Below are positions 1 through 8,252 of a stretch of 64,000 nucleotides of DNA, one piece after another; positions within the stretch are counted from its first letter, which is position 1, and every line of letters begins with the position of its first letter. The position numbers were made by a program, and so were the translations under genes. Under the pieces are notes generated by a model. The model was not told the origin of the DNA. It ran no database searches and worked only from the letters and a program-made list of their open reading frames with translations. The stretch is from Xanthobacteraceae bacterium. Lineage in GTDB: Bacteria; Pseudomonadota; Alphaproteobacteria; Rhizobiales; Xanthobacteraceae. Location: NCBI GenBank assembly GCA_019635585.1, contig JAHBZE010000002.1, forward strand, positions 868,001 to 932,000. Direction: 5' to 3'.

Positions 1-7
1 TGCCCAT
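1..7 (-). CDS. 5' end of a divergently transcribed gene (cut by the window edge)
   Basis: An ATG-GGC start reads leftwards from base 7, preceded at the usual distance by a strong GGAGGAG ribosome binding site (bases 13-19 on the plus strand). Only two codons are visible, so the product is unknown. It shares a control region carrying two operator-like palindromes with the MarR gene, so it is probably the regulator's main target. With a UbiX-type gene next door, a UbiD-type decarboxylase or an aromatic-acid enzyme would fit, but that is a guess. Confidence 0.55.
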
Positions 8-46
8 TTTCTCTCCTCCATCAACCACGGCTCTTCATGGCCGCTT

Positions 47-64
47 TAGTTGCCTTCGCAACTA
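47..64. promoter_or_regulatory. Operator-like palindrome 1 (TAGTTG-N6-CAACTA)
   Basis: Perfect inverted repeat TAGTTG-N6-CAACTA, extending to 7 bp arms here (TAGTTGC/GCAACTA). It lies in the divergent promoter between the leftward gene and the MarR gene. The size is typical of MarR-family operators. An identical arrangement recurs 32 bp further on. Confidence 0.7.
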
Positions 65-78
65 TAATCTTCCGGTCT

Positions 79-96
79 TAGTTGCTTTGTCAACTA
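79..96. promoter_or_regulatory. Operator-like palindrome 2 (TAGTTG-N6-CAACTA)
   Basis: Second copy of the same palindrome with the same arms and the same 6-nt spacing, only the centre differing. The start-to-start distance of 32 bp is three helical turns, so two dimers would bind the same face of the DNA. It is the site closer to the MarR start at 161. Confidence 0.7.
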
Positions 97-160
97 TGGC
101 CGGGCTGAATCTTTTGCATTATGATGCGCGGTAACAAAGAAACTTTGGGAGTTCGCCTTT

Positions 161-664
161 ATGGCGCAAGCAGATGAATTGCCGGGCGCGAAGCAAGTAT
201 CGGGCACTATCGTGCTCGATTCAGAGCGGCATATTCCGTATTTCTTTACGTATATTTCCAACAAGCTTTCTTATGGCGCGGGGAAAATCTATCGCGAACT
301 GTTCGGCATCGGAATCACAGAGTGGCGCGTGATGAGCGTTCTTGCAGCGCAACCAAATGTTGGCGCGCATCAGATTTGCGCGCTGCTCGGGATAGACAAG
401 GCGGTGGTAAGCCGGAGCCTTCGCCGCCTCGAAGAACTGAAGCTCGTGAAGTTCACGCATACGAAGCCGAACGGCAAGGTCAGGCCGCTTGCCCTTTCCA
501 GACTGGGCATGTCCCGGCATGGCAAGATGATCGAGATCGCGCTGGAACGCGAACAGCTTCTATTATCTGTGCTGACTGCCGAAGAAAAAATCGCCCTTGT
601 GCACATGATGAAAAAACTTCGCACCGCCGTGGATAAAGTGAACAAATGGCAGCCCAGCAGATAG
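161..664 (+). CDS. MarR-family transcriptional regulator
   Basis: A 167-aa winged-helix repressor-type protein. After about 25 leader residues come helix 1 (HIPYFFTYISNKLSYGAGKIY), the segment TEWRVMSVLAAQPNVGAHQIC typical of MarR helix 2-3, the recognition helix DKAVVSRSLRRLEELKLV, and a beta-wing (KPNGKVRPLALSRLG). MarR proteins act as dimers and usually release DNA when they bind a small, often aromatic, ligand. It is followed after 25 nt by the UbiX-like gene, so the two form an operon. The paired palindromes at 47-96 are the obvious binding sites for autoregulation and for control of the divergent gene. The family is clear; ligand and targets are inferred. Confidence 0.9.
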   Translation: MAQADELPGAKQVSGTIVLDSERHIPYFFTYISNKLSYGAGKIYRELFGIGITEWRVMSVLAAQPNVGAHQICALLGIDKAVVSRSLRRLEELKLVKFTHTKPNGKVRPLALSRLGMSRHGKMIEIALEREQLLLSVLTAEEKIALVHMMKKLRTAVDKVNKWQPSR

Positions 665-689
665 GGGAGCTTTTCCAGGAGACAGCGCA

Positions 690-1292
690 ATGATTTCGAA
701 ACGTCTTGTTATCGCCGTCACCGGTGCGTCCGGCGTAATTTACGGAATTCGCGCATTGGAAATGCTGCGCGAAACCGACATCGAAACTCATCTGGTCGTC
801 AGCAAGGCCGGAGAGCTAACTATCGCCTATGAAACCGATCTGCACCCTAAAAGGCTGCGCGAACTGGCAACCGAATATCACGCGGTTGGCGACATCGGCG
901 CTTCCATATCTTCCGGATCGTTTCGAACCATGGGCATGCTTATCTGCCCCTGCTCCATGCGAACCATGAGCGAGATCGCGACCGGCGTTACCAGTTCGCT
1001 TGTAAGTCGTGCGGCCGACGTTGTTCTTAAGGAACGGCGGAAGCTCGTACTCGCCGTACGTGAAACCCCCCTGCATTCAGGCCATCTACGCACGATGGCA
1101 ACGCTTTCGGATCTTGGAGCCGTCATTTCGCCGATCGTTCCGGCATTCTATTCGCGTCCGGCTACGTTGGACGATATCATAAATCACACCGTTGGCCGGC
1201 TGCTTGACAATTTCGACATCGACCTGGGTATTGTTAAGCGTTGGAAAGAACAGGAAGCGCAGCGTATTCAGATCGTACGAAACGCTTCATAG
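690..1292 (+). CDS. UbiX/Pad1-type flavin prenyltransferase
   Basis: A 200-aa flavoprotein of the UbiX family, which joins a prenyl group to FMN to make the prenyl-FMN cofactor of UbiD decarboxylases. Visible signatures are the N-terminal nucleotide-binding loop VTGASGVIYGIRALEML, the SGSF and PCSMRTMSEIATG segment, the prenyl-binding RAADVVLKERRKLVLAVRETPL, and PAFYSRPATLDDIINHTVGR near the end. Length is normal for the family. No UbiD-type enzyme is visible in the window; the cut-off gene at base 7 may be the partner. The ATG at 690 has AGGAGA upstream. The last 25 nt overlap the convergent gene that ends at 1268. Confidence 0.9.
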   Translation: MISKRLVIAVTGASGVIYGIRALEMLRETDIETHLVVSKAGELTIAYETDLHPKRLRELATEYHAVGDIGASISSGSFRTMGMLICPCSMRTMSEIATGVTSSLVSRAADVVLKERRKLVLAVRETPLHSGHLRTMATLSDLGAVISPIVPAFYSRPATLDDIINHTVGRLLDNFDIDLGIVKRWKEQEAQRIQIVRNAS

Positions 1293-1774
1293 ATGGACAG
1301 CAGCCGTGCAACCGCATCGTGCTGGAACGAAGAGCCAAGATAACTGGCATAGGCGTCAAGGCCTTTCCTCGCTGCGACCGGATCAGGGGCAACTCCTGTA
1401 TGGGTTCTGAACTGTGAGAACAGATCATCTTGCTCAATGCGTTCGGACTCGAGTTCTAGCTTCTTTAAATTTGCACGGAACGCCAATCGAGAAGATGCTT
1501 CTTCCGGCTTGGGGATACTTCGCCGTATCATTCGAAGTGGCACGATAACGGTATCGCGCCAGTGTTTTACATGCCGATCGATCTCGGCTATCTCATCAAC
1601 GGATAAAGACTTACCCGACGCGGCAAGCCACAAAATTAAAAGCAGAATATTCACATCAACATTGTAATTGTCTTGCAGAAAGAGGCATATGTCGGGGACA
1701 TCGGGCGTAGAATAATAGTTCAAGGAAAAGCGCCACAGCGCATTCTTCTTATCGATCGCACCTTCTTCGGCCAT
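1268..1774 (-). CDS. TIGR02444-like (DUF2390) protein
   Basis: About 168 aa from the ATG at 1774; an upstream in-frame start at 1813 would add 13 residues with no family resemblance. The layout is that of TIGR02444/DUF2390 proteins: LWRFSLNYYSTPDVPDICLFLQDNYNVDVNILLLILWLAASG at the start, a second helical region WRDTVIVPLRMIRRSIK-like in the middle, and a helical tail. The family has no established function. It is predicted cytosolic and all-alpha. The 3' end overlaps the convergent UbiX-like gene by 25 nt. Confidence 0.7.
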   Translation of the reverse strand: MAEEGAIDKKNALWRFSLNYYSTPDVPDICLFLQDNYNVDVNILLLILWLAASGKSLSVDEIAEIDRHVKHWRDTVIVPLRMIRRSIPKPEEASSRLAFRANLKKLELESERIEQDDLFSQFRTHTGVAPDPVAARKGLDAYASYLGSSFQHDAVARLLSIYEAFRTI

Positions 1775-1902
1775 TTTTCTAACCAATATTAAAGAGACCA
1801 AACCATATTTCAATCACGCGACGGGAGCTAGGTATCGAACTGACATCCCGAGCTTAAGCTGCACTACACGAACAAGTCGTTGAGATTCGGCCTAAACTCG
1901 CC

Positions 1903-2124
1903 CGCTTTCCTTTGCAAAAATTGGCAATCAGATTGCTGCCGACAAAGTAGCTTCATTTCGGAATGGCGAGCCTGGAAATTTGGCGGGCGTGTCGCGTCAA
2001 GCCGTGAACACTTCACTGAAAGTTCTGGATGATCTTCGGAATGCTGGACATGGGCCACGGCGGAATTCGAGTCCGGAAGACGGAAGAATTGGGCCGATTT
2101 GCGAGGAGGCTGGCAAGATCATAA
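1903..2124 (+). pseudogene. Broken 3' end of a Crp/Fnr-family regulator
   Basis: The C-terminal winged-helix domain of a Crp/Fnr regulator can be read only by changing frame. RFPLQKLAIRLL (from 1903) ends at a TAG. A second frame from 1980 gives LAGVSRQAVNTSLKVLDDL, the DNA-recognition helix. The third frame gives GMLDMGHGGIRVRKTEELGR and ends RFARRLARS-stop at 2122-2124. Two frameshifts and one stop are therefore needed, and no cyclic-nucleotide-binding domain is visible upstream. This is a decayed remnant, in keeping with accessory DNA. Confidence 0.75.
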
Positions 2125-2214
2125 CGATCGCGAGCCAGCATAAAGTGCGCCAAGGCCCAGTTTCGTTAAATACTCCGGTGAGATGATAGACGCCAACGGA
2201 TCAGCACTCAGCAT

Positions 2215-2246
2215 GCACATGTTATAAGACGTAAAAGCTAACGAGT
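2215..2246. repeat. Copy of the 13-6-13 palindromic element, one arm degenerate
   Basis: The right arm AAAGCTAACGAGT (2234-2246) matches the element consensus AAAGCTANNNAGT exactly. The left arm (2215-2227) is poorly preserved. It lies in the non-coding gap after the Crp remnant and is the only copy seen outside 12.4-42.7 kb. Confidence 0.45.
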
Positions 2247-2376
2247 TGCGAATTGAGGATGTTTGCGAAAAAGCGAATTAGTTCGAACCGGAGAAATTTT
2301 GCTTAAAGGCGAACGGTTCAGCAGCCTATGTTGTTCGGCTTGATCTAAGTGTGGACCGAGCAACTAGAATGACGAC

Positions 2377-4311
2377 TTAAGAGTCAAGATGTTGCTGACG
2401 AGATTTTCGCCATAACGAATTAATGCTGATTCCCAGACGCCGCGCCGCTTCAGAACGGTTGTTGGCGCACTCGCTTAGCGTGCGGCTGATTATTTCCTGT
2501 TCGAGCAAGGAAATCTGTTTCTTGAGTGATCCGTCAAGACCGATTGATGGCACGCTAGGGTTACCCGCCTCAATGCCGGACGACTGACGTCGGCTTCGGG
2601 ATTGGAAAACAGCATTAAAGGTGGAAGCATCAAAGGGTTCGTCGGTGTGAAGTGCCGCATAAGTCTGCACAATTGCTTCGAGTTCTCGGACATTGCCGGG
2701 CCAGTCGTATTGGCTCAAGGCCGTCTGCAGATCAGCGCTTTCCTCGAAATCTGACCTTCCAGCTTTCGCGAATAATTTCTCCAGCAGAACCGGGATATCG
2801 CTTACGCGTTCGCGCAATGCCGGCAAATTGAGCATCAAGGTAGACAAACGAAAGTACAGGTCCGGCCGGAACTCTCCGGCGAGCCCTGCCCGGTACAAAT
2901 CGACCTGAGACGAGCTGATAATGCGGACGTCAACTGAAACAATCCGGTCGCCGCCCACGCGCATGACTTCATTTCGCTCGATCGCACGAAGGAGCCGGAC
3001 CTGTAAGCTCGGAGAGATATCGGCGATCTCGTCCAGAAACAGCGTGCCCTTGTGCGCCATTTCGAACAGTCCGACTTTTCCGCCGCGGCGCGCACCAGTG
3101 AATGAGCCTTCTTCGTAACCGAACAGTTCGCTTTCAAGGAGTGTTTCGGGCAACGCCGAGCAGTTGATAGCGAGAAACGGCTGGCTGGAACGCTTGCTCG
3201 CATTATGAATCGACTGCGCGAGCAATTCTTTGCCGGTTCCGGTCTCACCTTGGATTAGAACGGCGGCATCGGATTTAGCGTAGCGCGCTCCTTCCCGGGC
3301 AAGTGCGCCAAGTGAAGGGCTGGCCGCCACCATCTCTTCGAACGTATGCTTTGCCACGAAGCCGCGGCGATACATGTCTTCGCGGACCTTGCGTTCCAGA
3401 TCCTGAATCCTGGATGCCTCGCGAATACTGCAAATTACACCGACGAGCCTGTCCTCGACCATGATTGGCTGGCTGGTAACGACGAGATTGAGATCACCGA
3501 GGCGGTGTATCCGGTCGCTTTCACCGAGCCCGGTTTCGATCACGCGCGACAGACCGAATACATCAAGCGGCGCCGGTAGTTTTTTTCCGACCGCAGCTTC
3601 GGCTTGCTTGCGTGAAAGTACGGACCTTAAAATATCGGCTGCCGCTGGATTAAACACCGTAACGCGTCGCAGGCTGTCGACTACAATGATCCCTTCGCGG
3701 ATCGTTTGCAGAATCGTATTCAGCTCTTCGAGCTTGCGTTTTTCTGCCCGGCGCGACCCAGCAACTGCGCGCGCCTCGTAGAGCGTCTGAAGGACATTTT
3801 CTCGTTCCGGGATGACTACGACAGTCGGCGCGCCGTACCGATCGGCGATCTGTTTGCAGATGCCGCCTCCAACGACGATCTCGGCACCTTCAGCAATGCT
3901 CTTGCGAATGCCGGTCTCCAGTTCGTCGGTGGAAGAAAACACGACCTGGTGCAATTCGATATCCAGATACTTCGCAAGGGTTGCCAAACCTTCGATCGGC
4001 TGAGAGAAAACGGTAACTGCGATCTTCTTGGTGTGCGCCCTCGCTTCCATGAGCGCCGGCATCAAATAGGCCGGGCTACGATCAATCTTCACGACCGCCT
4101 GGCCGATACTTTCGGCCAGCACGTTTCCAGTGCCACCGCCGCCAATAATGACTTCGATGCCTTCGTCGAGGAGCTGCCGCGCTACCGGGACGGCGCGTTC
4201 CATCGACGCGAGCCGGACTGTAATGGATTCACTAGCGGGATCGGAGTGCGCCAAAATGGCTTCACTCACTTCTCGCGAATTGGAAACAAACGCGAAGCGA
4301 TACCGGCTCAT
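2377..4311 (-). CDS. Sigma-54-dependent activator with PrpR-type sensor domain
   Basis: A 644-aa bacterial enhancer-binding protein. Residues 1-180 form a PrpR_N domain (GIEVIIGGGGTGN, VVGGGICKQIADRYG), a small-ligand sensor first known from the propionate regulator PrpR. A PAS-like segment follows (about 195-300), then an AAA+ domain with Walker A GETGTGKE (355-361), the sigma-54 contact loop GSFTGA (a GAFTGA variant) and a DEI Walker B. A Fis-type helix-turn-helix closes the protein (NNRSEAARRLGISINSLWRK). The start has CCGGAGTG upstream. It is the last gene of the folD-to-TSUP operon, 22 nt after the exporter gene, and a sigma-54 promoter precedes folD, so it most likely activates this operon on sensing the transported compound or a metabolite. 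Confidence 0.93.
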   Translation of the reverse strand: MSRYRFAFVSNSREVSEAILAHSDPASESITVRLASMERAVPVARQLLDEGIEVIIGGGGTGNVLAESIGQAVVKIDRSPAYLMPALMEARAHTKKIAVTVFSQPIEGLATLAKYLDIELHQVVFSSTDELETGIRKSIAEGAEIVVGGGICKQIADRYGAPTVVVIPERENVLQTLYEARAVAGSRRAEKRKLEELNTILQTIREGIIVVDSLRRVTVFNPAAADILRSVLSRKQAEAAVGKKLPAPLDVFGLSRVIETGLGESDRIHRLGDLNLVVTSQPIMVEDRLVGVICSIREASRIQDLERKVREDMYRRGFVAKHTFEEMVAASPSLGALAREGARYAKSDAAVLIQGETGTGKELLAQSIHNASKRSSQPFLAINCSALPETLLESELFGYEEGSFTGARRGGKVGLFEMAHKGTLFLDEIADISPSLQVRLLRAIERNEVMRVGGDRIVSVDVRIISSSQVDLYRAGLAGEFRPDLYFRLSTLMLNLPALRERVSDIPVLLEKLFAKAGRSDFEESADLQTALSQYDWPGNVRELEAIVQTYAALHTDEPFDASTFNAVFQSRSRRQSSGIEAGNPSVPSIGLDGSLKKQISLLEQEIISRTLSECANNRSEAARRLGISINSLWRKSRQQHLDS

Positions 4312-4333
4312 AGCTACACTCCGGTGAGAAACT

Positions 4334-5056
4334 CTACAGGAATAGAATAATGCCCAATAGAATTACCAAACTCAACACGATGAAACTCAAGTATCGTTCG
4401 GAAATCCTGGATTGTAGCCACGTGCCGAGCCAACCGCCTACAATCGCAAATGGAGTGAGGATTGCGGCGGTCTTAAAAGCCGCGGGTGGCAGTAGATCGA
4501 GTGCCGCATAGAGCACCAATCGGAAGAGATCGTGCCCCAGAACGACCGCAGATAAGGTGCCGAGGTACACGCCGTGAGTTAGGCGGAGGCCTTTTAAGTA
4601 AAGCGCGAGCACCGCCCCACTCGCATTGACAAGACCTCCCGAAACTCCGCTTCCAAAGCCAATAAACCAGACGTTGCGCGCCCAGACTGAAACCTCGGTT
4701 GAGCCACGCCACAACTTCAGAAGCTCGATCAGTCCGCAGGCAACAATTAGCGTGCCGAGAATTTTTTTCACATAGCCAACCGGCAAGACCCAGATCAGCA
4801 TCGTTCCGACTGCAACTCCGGCAATCGCAGCAATAAGCAAACGCGCGGTCAACGTGCTGTCCCACTTTCGCCAATAGTGTGAGATTGCCGATATGCCGAA
4901 CGCGATCTGCAAAAGCGCCATGACCGCCAGCGTCGTCTGCAAATCGAAAATTTGAAGAAGGCTTGCCGTCAGCGCGATTCCTGCGCCAACGCCGACGGAT
5001 GTACGGATCGCACCAGCAGCCATCGTTGCCAGTGCCGCAAGTGCAATGAGCTCCAT
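4334..5056 (-). CDS. TSUP/TauE-SafE family membrane transporter
   Basis: A 240-aa integral membrane protein with about seven to eight hydrophobic helices, in the two-repeat arrangement of the TauE/SafE family (start LIALAALATMAAGAIRTSVGVGAGIALTA, second repeat GSGVSGGLVNASGAVLALYLKGL). Relatives export sulfite, sulfoacetate or other organic acids. It lies 35 nt after the second PanB-like gene in the same direction, with AAGGTCACAG before its ATG. In this operon it could expel an end product (sulfite if the substrate is a sulfonate) or act as a second substrate carrier. The family is clear, the substrate unknown. Confidence 0.85.
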   Translation of the reverse strand: MELIALAALATMAAGAIRTSVGVGAGIALTASLLQIFDLQTTLAVMALLQIAFGISAISHYWRKWDSTLTARLLIAAIAGVAVGTMLIWVLPVGYVKKILGTLIVACGLIELLKLWRGSTEVSVWARNVWFIGFGSGVSGGLVNASGAVLALYLKGLRLTHGVYLGTLSAVVLGHDLFRLVLYAALDLLPPAAFKTAAILTPFAIVGGWLGTWLQSRISERYLSFIVLSLVILLGIILFL

Positions 5057-5091
5057 TTACTGTGACCTTCCGACCCGGAGAAAAGTGCGCG

Positions 5092-5949
5092 CTAGGCTCG
5101 CTTCAGCTCTTGGAAGAGCGCTTCTTTCTCAGCAACCGGCATGCAGCGCTCATCTGCTTTCGCAGGAAATTCCCGTGCCTGAACAGCGCTGCAGAACTTT
5201 TCGATCGCAGTTCCGATAAGAGGCCGTACATTACCGAATTGCGCTGCCGTTTTCGGGCGCGGAAAAACGCTGAAGCCCACGACGTCGGCGCTCACTTGAT
5301 AGATGCCGTCAGCATCCGGACCGGAGCCTAAGCTAAGCACCGGAAGGCTTAGCCTCTTTCGAAGAAAGCCCATTAGCTGTGTCGGAACGAGCTCGGCAAC
5401 CACAGCGAAAGCGCCTGCTTTTTCCATCGCAAGCGCGTCCTCGAAGATTTCGTCTGCAGCCGTTGCCGACCGACCCTGCACACGAAATCCGCTTTGTTCC
5501 GTCTTTCGGACTGAGCGTAGTCCGATATGGGCGAGCACCGGCACGCCAGCACGCGTCATTACTTCAATATTCTCGCTGGTGTTCCGGTCGGCGTGGCATT
5601 GCACGGCATCAGCGCCTTCGCGAACGAATTGCGCAGCAGTATCGATCGCGCGATCCTTCGAGCCAAAGTAACTCATGTAAGGCAGGGTCGCGACAATCAT
5701 TGCTTTCGGTTGAGCGCGCTTAACCGCTTTGCACATGAACAAGAGGTCTTCCGACCGGACTGCGGTTGACTCGGTATAGCCTAGCAACGACATCGGCCCC
5801 GAATTTCCGATCACGAACAGCTCGAACCCAATCCGGTCGGCGGCAACCGCCATCGGCGTATCGTAAACTCCGAGCGCACAGATGCGCGTTCCTTCTGCCT
5901 TCATCTTCTGAAGCTGCTGGATCGTAACTTTCTTGCGTTCGGTCATCAC
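5092..5949 (-). CDS. PanB-like TIM-barrel protein, paralogue 1
   Basis: A 285-aa member of the PanB / PEP mutase-isocitrate lyase superfamily. It keeps the PanB order of motifs: GVYDTPMAVAADR, FVIGNSGPMSLLGY, GADAVQC, HIGL and LSLGSGPDADG. True ketopantoate hydroxymethyltransferase uses Mg2+ ligands Asp45, Asp84 and Glu114 (E. coli numbering). By alignment these are Asn49, Thr88 and His119 here, while the catalytic Glu181 counterpart (Glu186) is kept. It is therefore unlikely to be a normal pantothenate enzyme. Its start overlaps the transporter ATPase stop by 4 nt (ATGA). A diverged paralogue lies at 9575-10441. A hydroxymethyl or related C1 transfer, or its reverse, is the best guess. Confidence 0.82.
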   Translation of the reverse strand: MMTERKKVTIQQLQKMKAEGTRICALGVYDTPMAVAADRIGFELFVIGNSGPMSLLGYTESTAVRSEDLLFMCKAVKRAQPKAMIVATLPYMSYFGSKDRAIDTAAQFVREGADAVQCHADRNTSENIEVMTRAGVPVLAHIGLRSVRKTEQSGFRVQGRSATAADEIFEDALAMEKAGAFAVVAELVPTQLMGFLRKRLSLPVLSLGSGPDADGIYQVSADVVGFSVFPRPKTAAQFGNVRPLIGTAIEKFCSAVQAREFPAKADERCMPVAEKEALFQELKRA

Positions 5950-6737
5950 GAGGCCTTCGGCGTTTGCGAGCGGTAGAGCAGCGCATGGAGCTTAACGTTC
6001 AGATCGATCATCCTTGGATCGGTCAACACATCACGCGGTCTTGGGCTATCGACACGAAACAACTCTTTCACCCTTCCCGGGCGCTCAGACATTACGACAA
6101 TCGAGTCCGCAAGCTTCAGTGCCTCCTCGATGGAGTGCGTAACGAAAAGCACGGTTTTCTTTTTCTCCTTGTGCAGAATGCGCAATAGCTCGTCCTGCAT
6201 TTCAGTCCGCGTCTGCGCGTCGAGCGAACCCAGTGGCTCGTCCATGATGACGATATCCGAATCGACCACGAGTGCTCGCGCGATACCAATACGCTGCTTC
6301 ATGCCTCCAGAAAGTTCTTTCGGATATTTATCTTCCGAACCCTTCAGACCGACAATTTCGATATATTTCGAAACCAGATCTCTGCGCTCGCCTTTCGGCA
6401 GCTTTTTCATACGGAGGCCGAACTCAATATTCTCTGCAGCTGTTAGCCAAGGAAACAAGCCATGCTCCTGGAAGACAACCGCGCGTTGCCAACCCGGTTG
6501 TTCGATCGGCGCGCCGTTCACCGTCAACGTACCCTTGGTCGGCAATTCAAACCCGGCGATAAGATTCAGTAGCGTAGTCTTTCCGCTACCGCTCGGGCCG
6601 AGCACGACGAAAAACTCTCCTTCGCGAACGGTGAACGATAGGCCCTCAAGTGCTGCAATACGCGTGCCAGAACGCGCCATCTCATATTCTTTGGTGACGT
6701 TGTCGACAACGAGCGCTGCTTTTGCGGTCATTTCCAT
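5946..6737 (-). CDS. ABC transporter ATP-binding protein (SsuB/TauB type)
   Basis: A 263-aa nucleotide-binding subunit of a nitrate/sulfonate/taurine-type importer. Visible motifs are Walker A GPSGSGKTT, Q-loop VVFQEHGLFPW, signature LSGGMKQR, Walker B DIVIMDEPLGSLD and the H-loop FVTHSIEEA. It overlaps the permease stop by 10 nt and the PanB-like start by 4 nt, so translation is probably coupled. It drives two different permeases encoded just upstream. Confidence 0.93.
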   Translation of the reverse strand: MEMTAKAALVVDNVTKEYEMARSGTRIAALEGLSFTVREGEFFVVLGPSGSGKTTLLNLIAGFELPTKGTLTVNGAPIEQPGWQRAVVFQEHGLFPWLTAAENIEFGLRMKKLPKGERRDLVSKYIEIVGLKGSEDKYPKELSGGMKQRIGIARALVVDSDIVIMDEPLGSLDAQTRTEMQDELLRILHKEKKKTVLFVTHSIEEALKLADSIVVMSERPGRVKELFRVDSPRPRDVLTDPRMIDLNVKLHALLYRSQTPKAS

Positions 6738-7492
6738 GGGATTATTTTTCTTTCAAGCCAGACGAGCAGCCGATCTTGCGCGTAGCCAATGAAACCGATT
6801 GCAAACATGCCGACATACATGCGCTCAGTAAGCATCGCGGTCCGGGCTTCTGTAATCAAAAATCCGAGGCCGGTTGATGCGGAAACCATCTCGGACGCCA
6901 CGATGATGAACCAGCCCAAGCCAAGGGCAATTCGAATGCCGAGGAAGATCATCGGCAACGATGCTGTTAGAAGCAGACGGAACATAGCGCCCGAGTCCGC
7001 GCCTAGACTGCGAGCTGCGCGGATCAGCACCGGATCCACGGTCCGCACGCCCGCGACGGCATGCAGGATCAGCGGAAAAATCGTGCCGATGAAAATGATG
7101 AAATACTGTTGTTTGTCGGTGACCCCGAACCACAGAAGTGTAATTGGAATCCACGCGACCGGCGGAATGGGCCGTAAGATGCCGACGACCGGATTGAGTT
7201 GGCGCCGCGCCAAATCGAACATGCCCATCAAAATTCCGATCGGAATTCCGATGACTGCGGCAAGCGCAAACCCGAGATAGACCCTCCGCGCACTCGCGAT
7301 CACGTGTTGATGCAGATACCCCTGCTTCATGAGATTTATTGCATCGGCGATACCGGCGGAAGGCGGCGGCAGCGACAGCCCAGATGGGTCGTAATGCGGC
7401 ACGACAAACCGTGAGAACAGCTCCCACAAAATGATCAAAAACCCGAGCAGCAGAAATGGCCGCACGCGGCCAACGAGATCTATGCGTTCCAT
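6728..7492 (-). CDS. ABC transporter permease (SsuC/TauC type), second
   Basis: About 254 aa from the ATG at 7492 (a TTG at 7516 would add 8 residues). Six predicted membrane helices and the EAA-type loop VRTVDPVLIRAARSLGADSGAMFRLLLTASLPMIFLG that docks on the ATPase. Its start overlaps the first permease by 13 nt. Together with the first permease it would form a heterodimeric channel, whereas many SsuC-type systems use a homodimer. Confidence 0.9.
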   Translation of the reverse strand: MERIDLVGRVRPFLLLGFLIILWELFSRFVVPHYDPSGLSLPPPSAGIADAINLMKQGYLHQHVIASARRVYLGFALAAVIGIPIGILMGMFDLARRQLNPVVGILRPIPPVAWIPITLLWFGVTDKQQYFIIFIGTIFPLILHAVAGVRTVDPVLIRAARSLGADSGAMFRLLLTASLPMIFLGIRIALGLGWFIIVASEMVSASTGLGFLITEARTAMLTERMYVGMFAIGFIGYAQDRLLVWLERKIIPWK

Positions 7493-8250
7493 GGCAACAA
7501 CACACGCTCTAGCCAACGCATTCCGGCATCGAGCAGATACCCGATGATGCCGATGACGAACATTCCCATGAATGCAAGACTCGGCAGGCCAAGATTCCGT
7601 GAATCTAGAATTAGATAGCCGAGACCAGCGGTCGAACCGATTAGCTCAGATGCAACGAGCACCATCCATGCAAAGCCGAGCCCGATCCGAAGCCCTACTA
7701 TGATTTGCGGCAATGCGCGTGGCAGCACGACATTGATGAAAAGACGCAACTTGCTCGCGCCAAGCGATAGAGCGGAGCGCTTAAGCACAGGCTCGACCTG
7801 TTCGACGCCAGCCACGGTGTTCATCAGAATAGGGAATATCGAGGAGATAACGATCACGAACACCGTTTGCTCAGGACCGACACCAAACCAAAGCAGGCCG
7901 AATGGAATCCAGGCGAACGGCGGGATTGGCCGCAAGACCTCGATTACGACTCGCATCTGCTCGCCCCATGCTGGCCACGCTCCCATCGAAAGCCCGAGCG
8001 GCACGGCGATCAATGTCGCGATACCGAAGCCGACCGCCACGCGCGCCATTGACGCAAGCGTATGCGTGACGAGTTCGCCACTCCTCAGGAGGTCCCAGAA
8101 AATACCGAGCACCGCCGAAGGCGGCGGAAAGATATTCACCGAAGTTGCGTTGTATTTCGGGTAGATCGTGCCCGCTACGATTTCCCAGCCAATGAGAATC
8201 GCGGCGAGCAACGAGAACGACGAAATCAATCGGAGAAGCTTGCTACCCAT
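7480..8250 (-). CDS. ABC transporter permease (SsuC/TauC type), first
   Basis: About 256 aa starting at the ATG two bases after the binding-protein stop; this spacing decides the start over an in-frame ATG at 8289 lying inside the upstream gene. Six membrane helices and the EAA loop VEQVEPVLKRSALSLGASKLRLFINVVLPRALPQIIVG are visible. It is a diverged paralogue of the neighbouring permease, so the pair arose by an old duplication. Confidence 0.9.
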   Translation of the reverse strand: MGSKLLRLISSFSLLAAILIGWEIVAGTIYPKYNATSVNIFPPPSAVLGIFWDLLRSGELVTHTLASMARVAVGFGIATLIAVPLGLSMGAWPAWGEQMRVVIEVLRPIPPFAWIPFGLLWFGVGPEQTVFVIVISSIFPILMNTVAGVEQVEPVLKRSALSLGASKLRLFINVVLPRALPQIIVGLRIGLGFAWMVLVASELIGSTAGLGYLILDSRNLGLPSLAFMGMFVIGIIGYLLDAGMRWLERVLLPWNA

Positions 8251-8252
8251 TA

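Noticed and set aside
1820-1860. A possible tRNA fragment (TATCGAACTGACATCCCGAGC)
   Set aside because: It resembles a T-arm end read backwards, but no other arm or acceptor can be built around it.
5092-5949. Calling the PanB-like genes pantothenate genes because panD is also in the window
   Set aside because: panD lies 40 kb away in core DNA, both PanB-like proteins lack the metal ligands, and they sit in a transporter operon.
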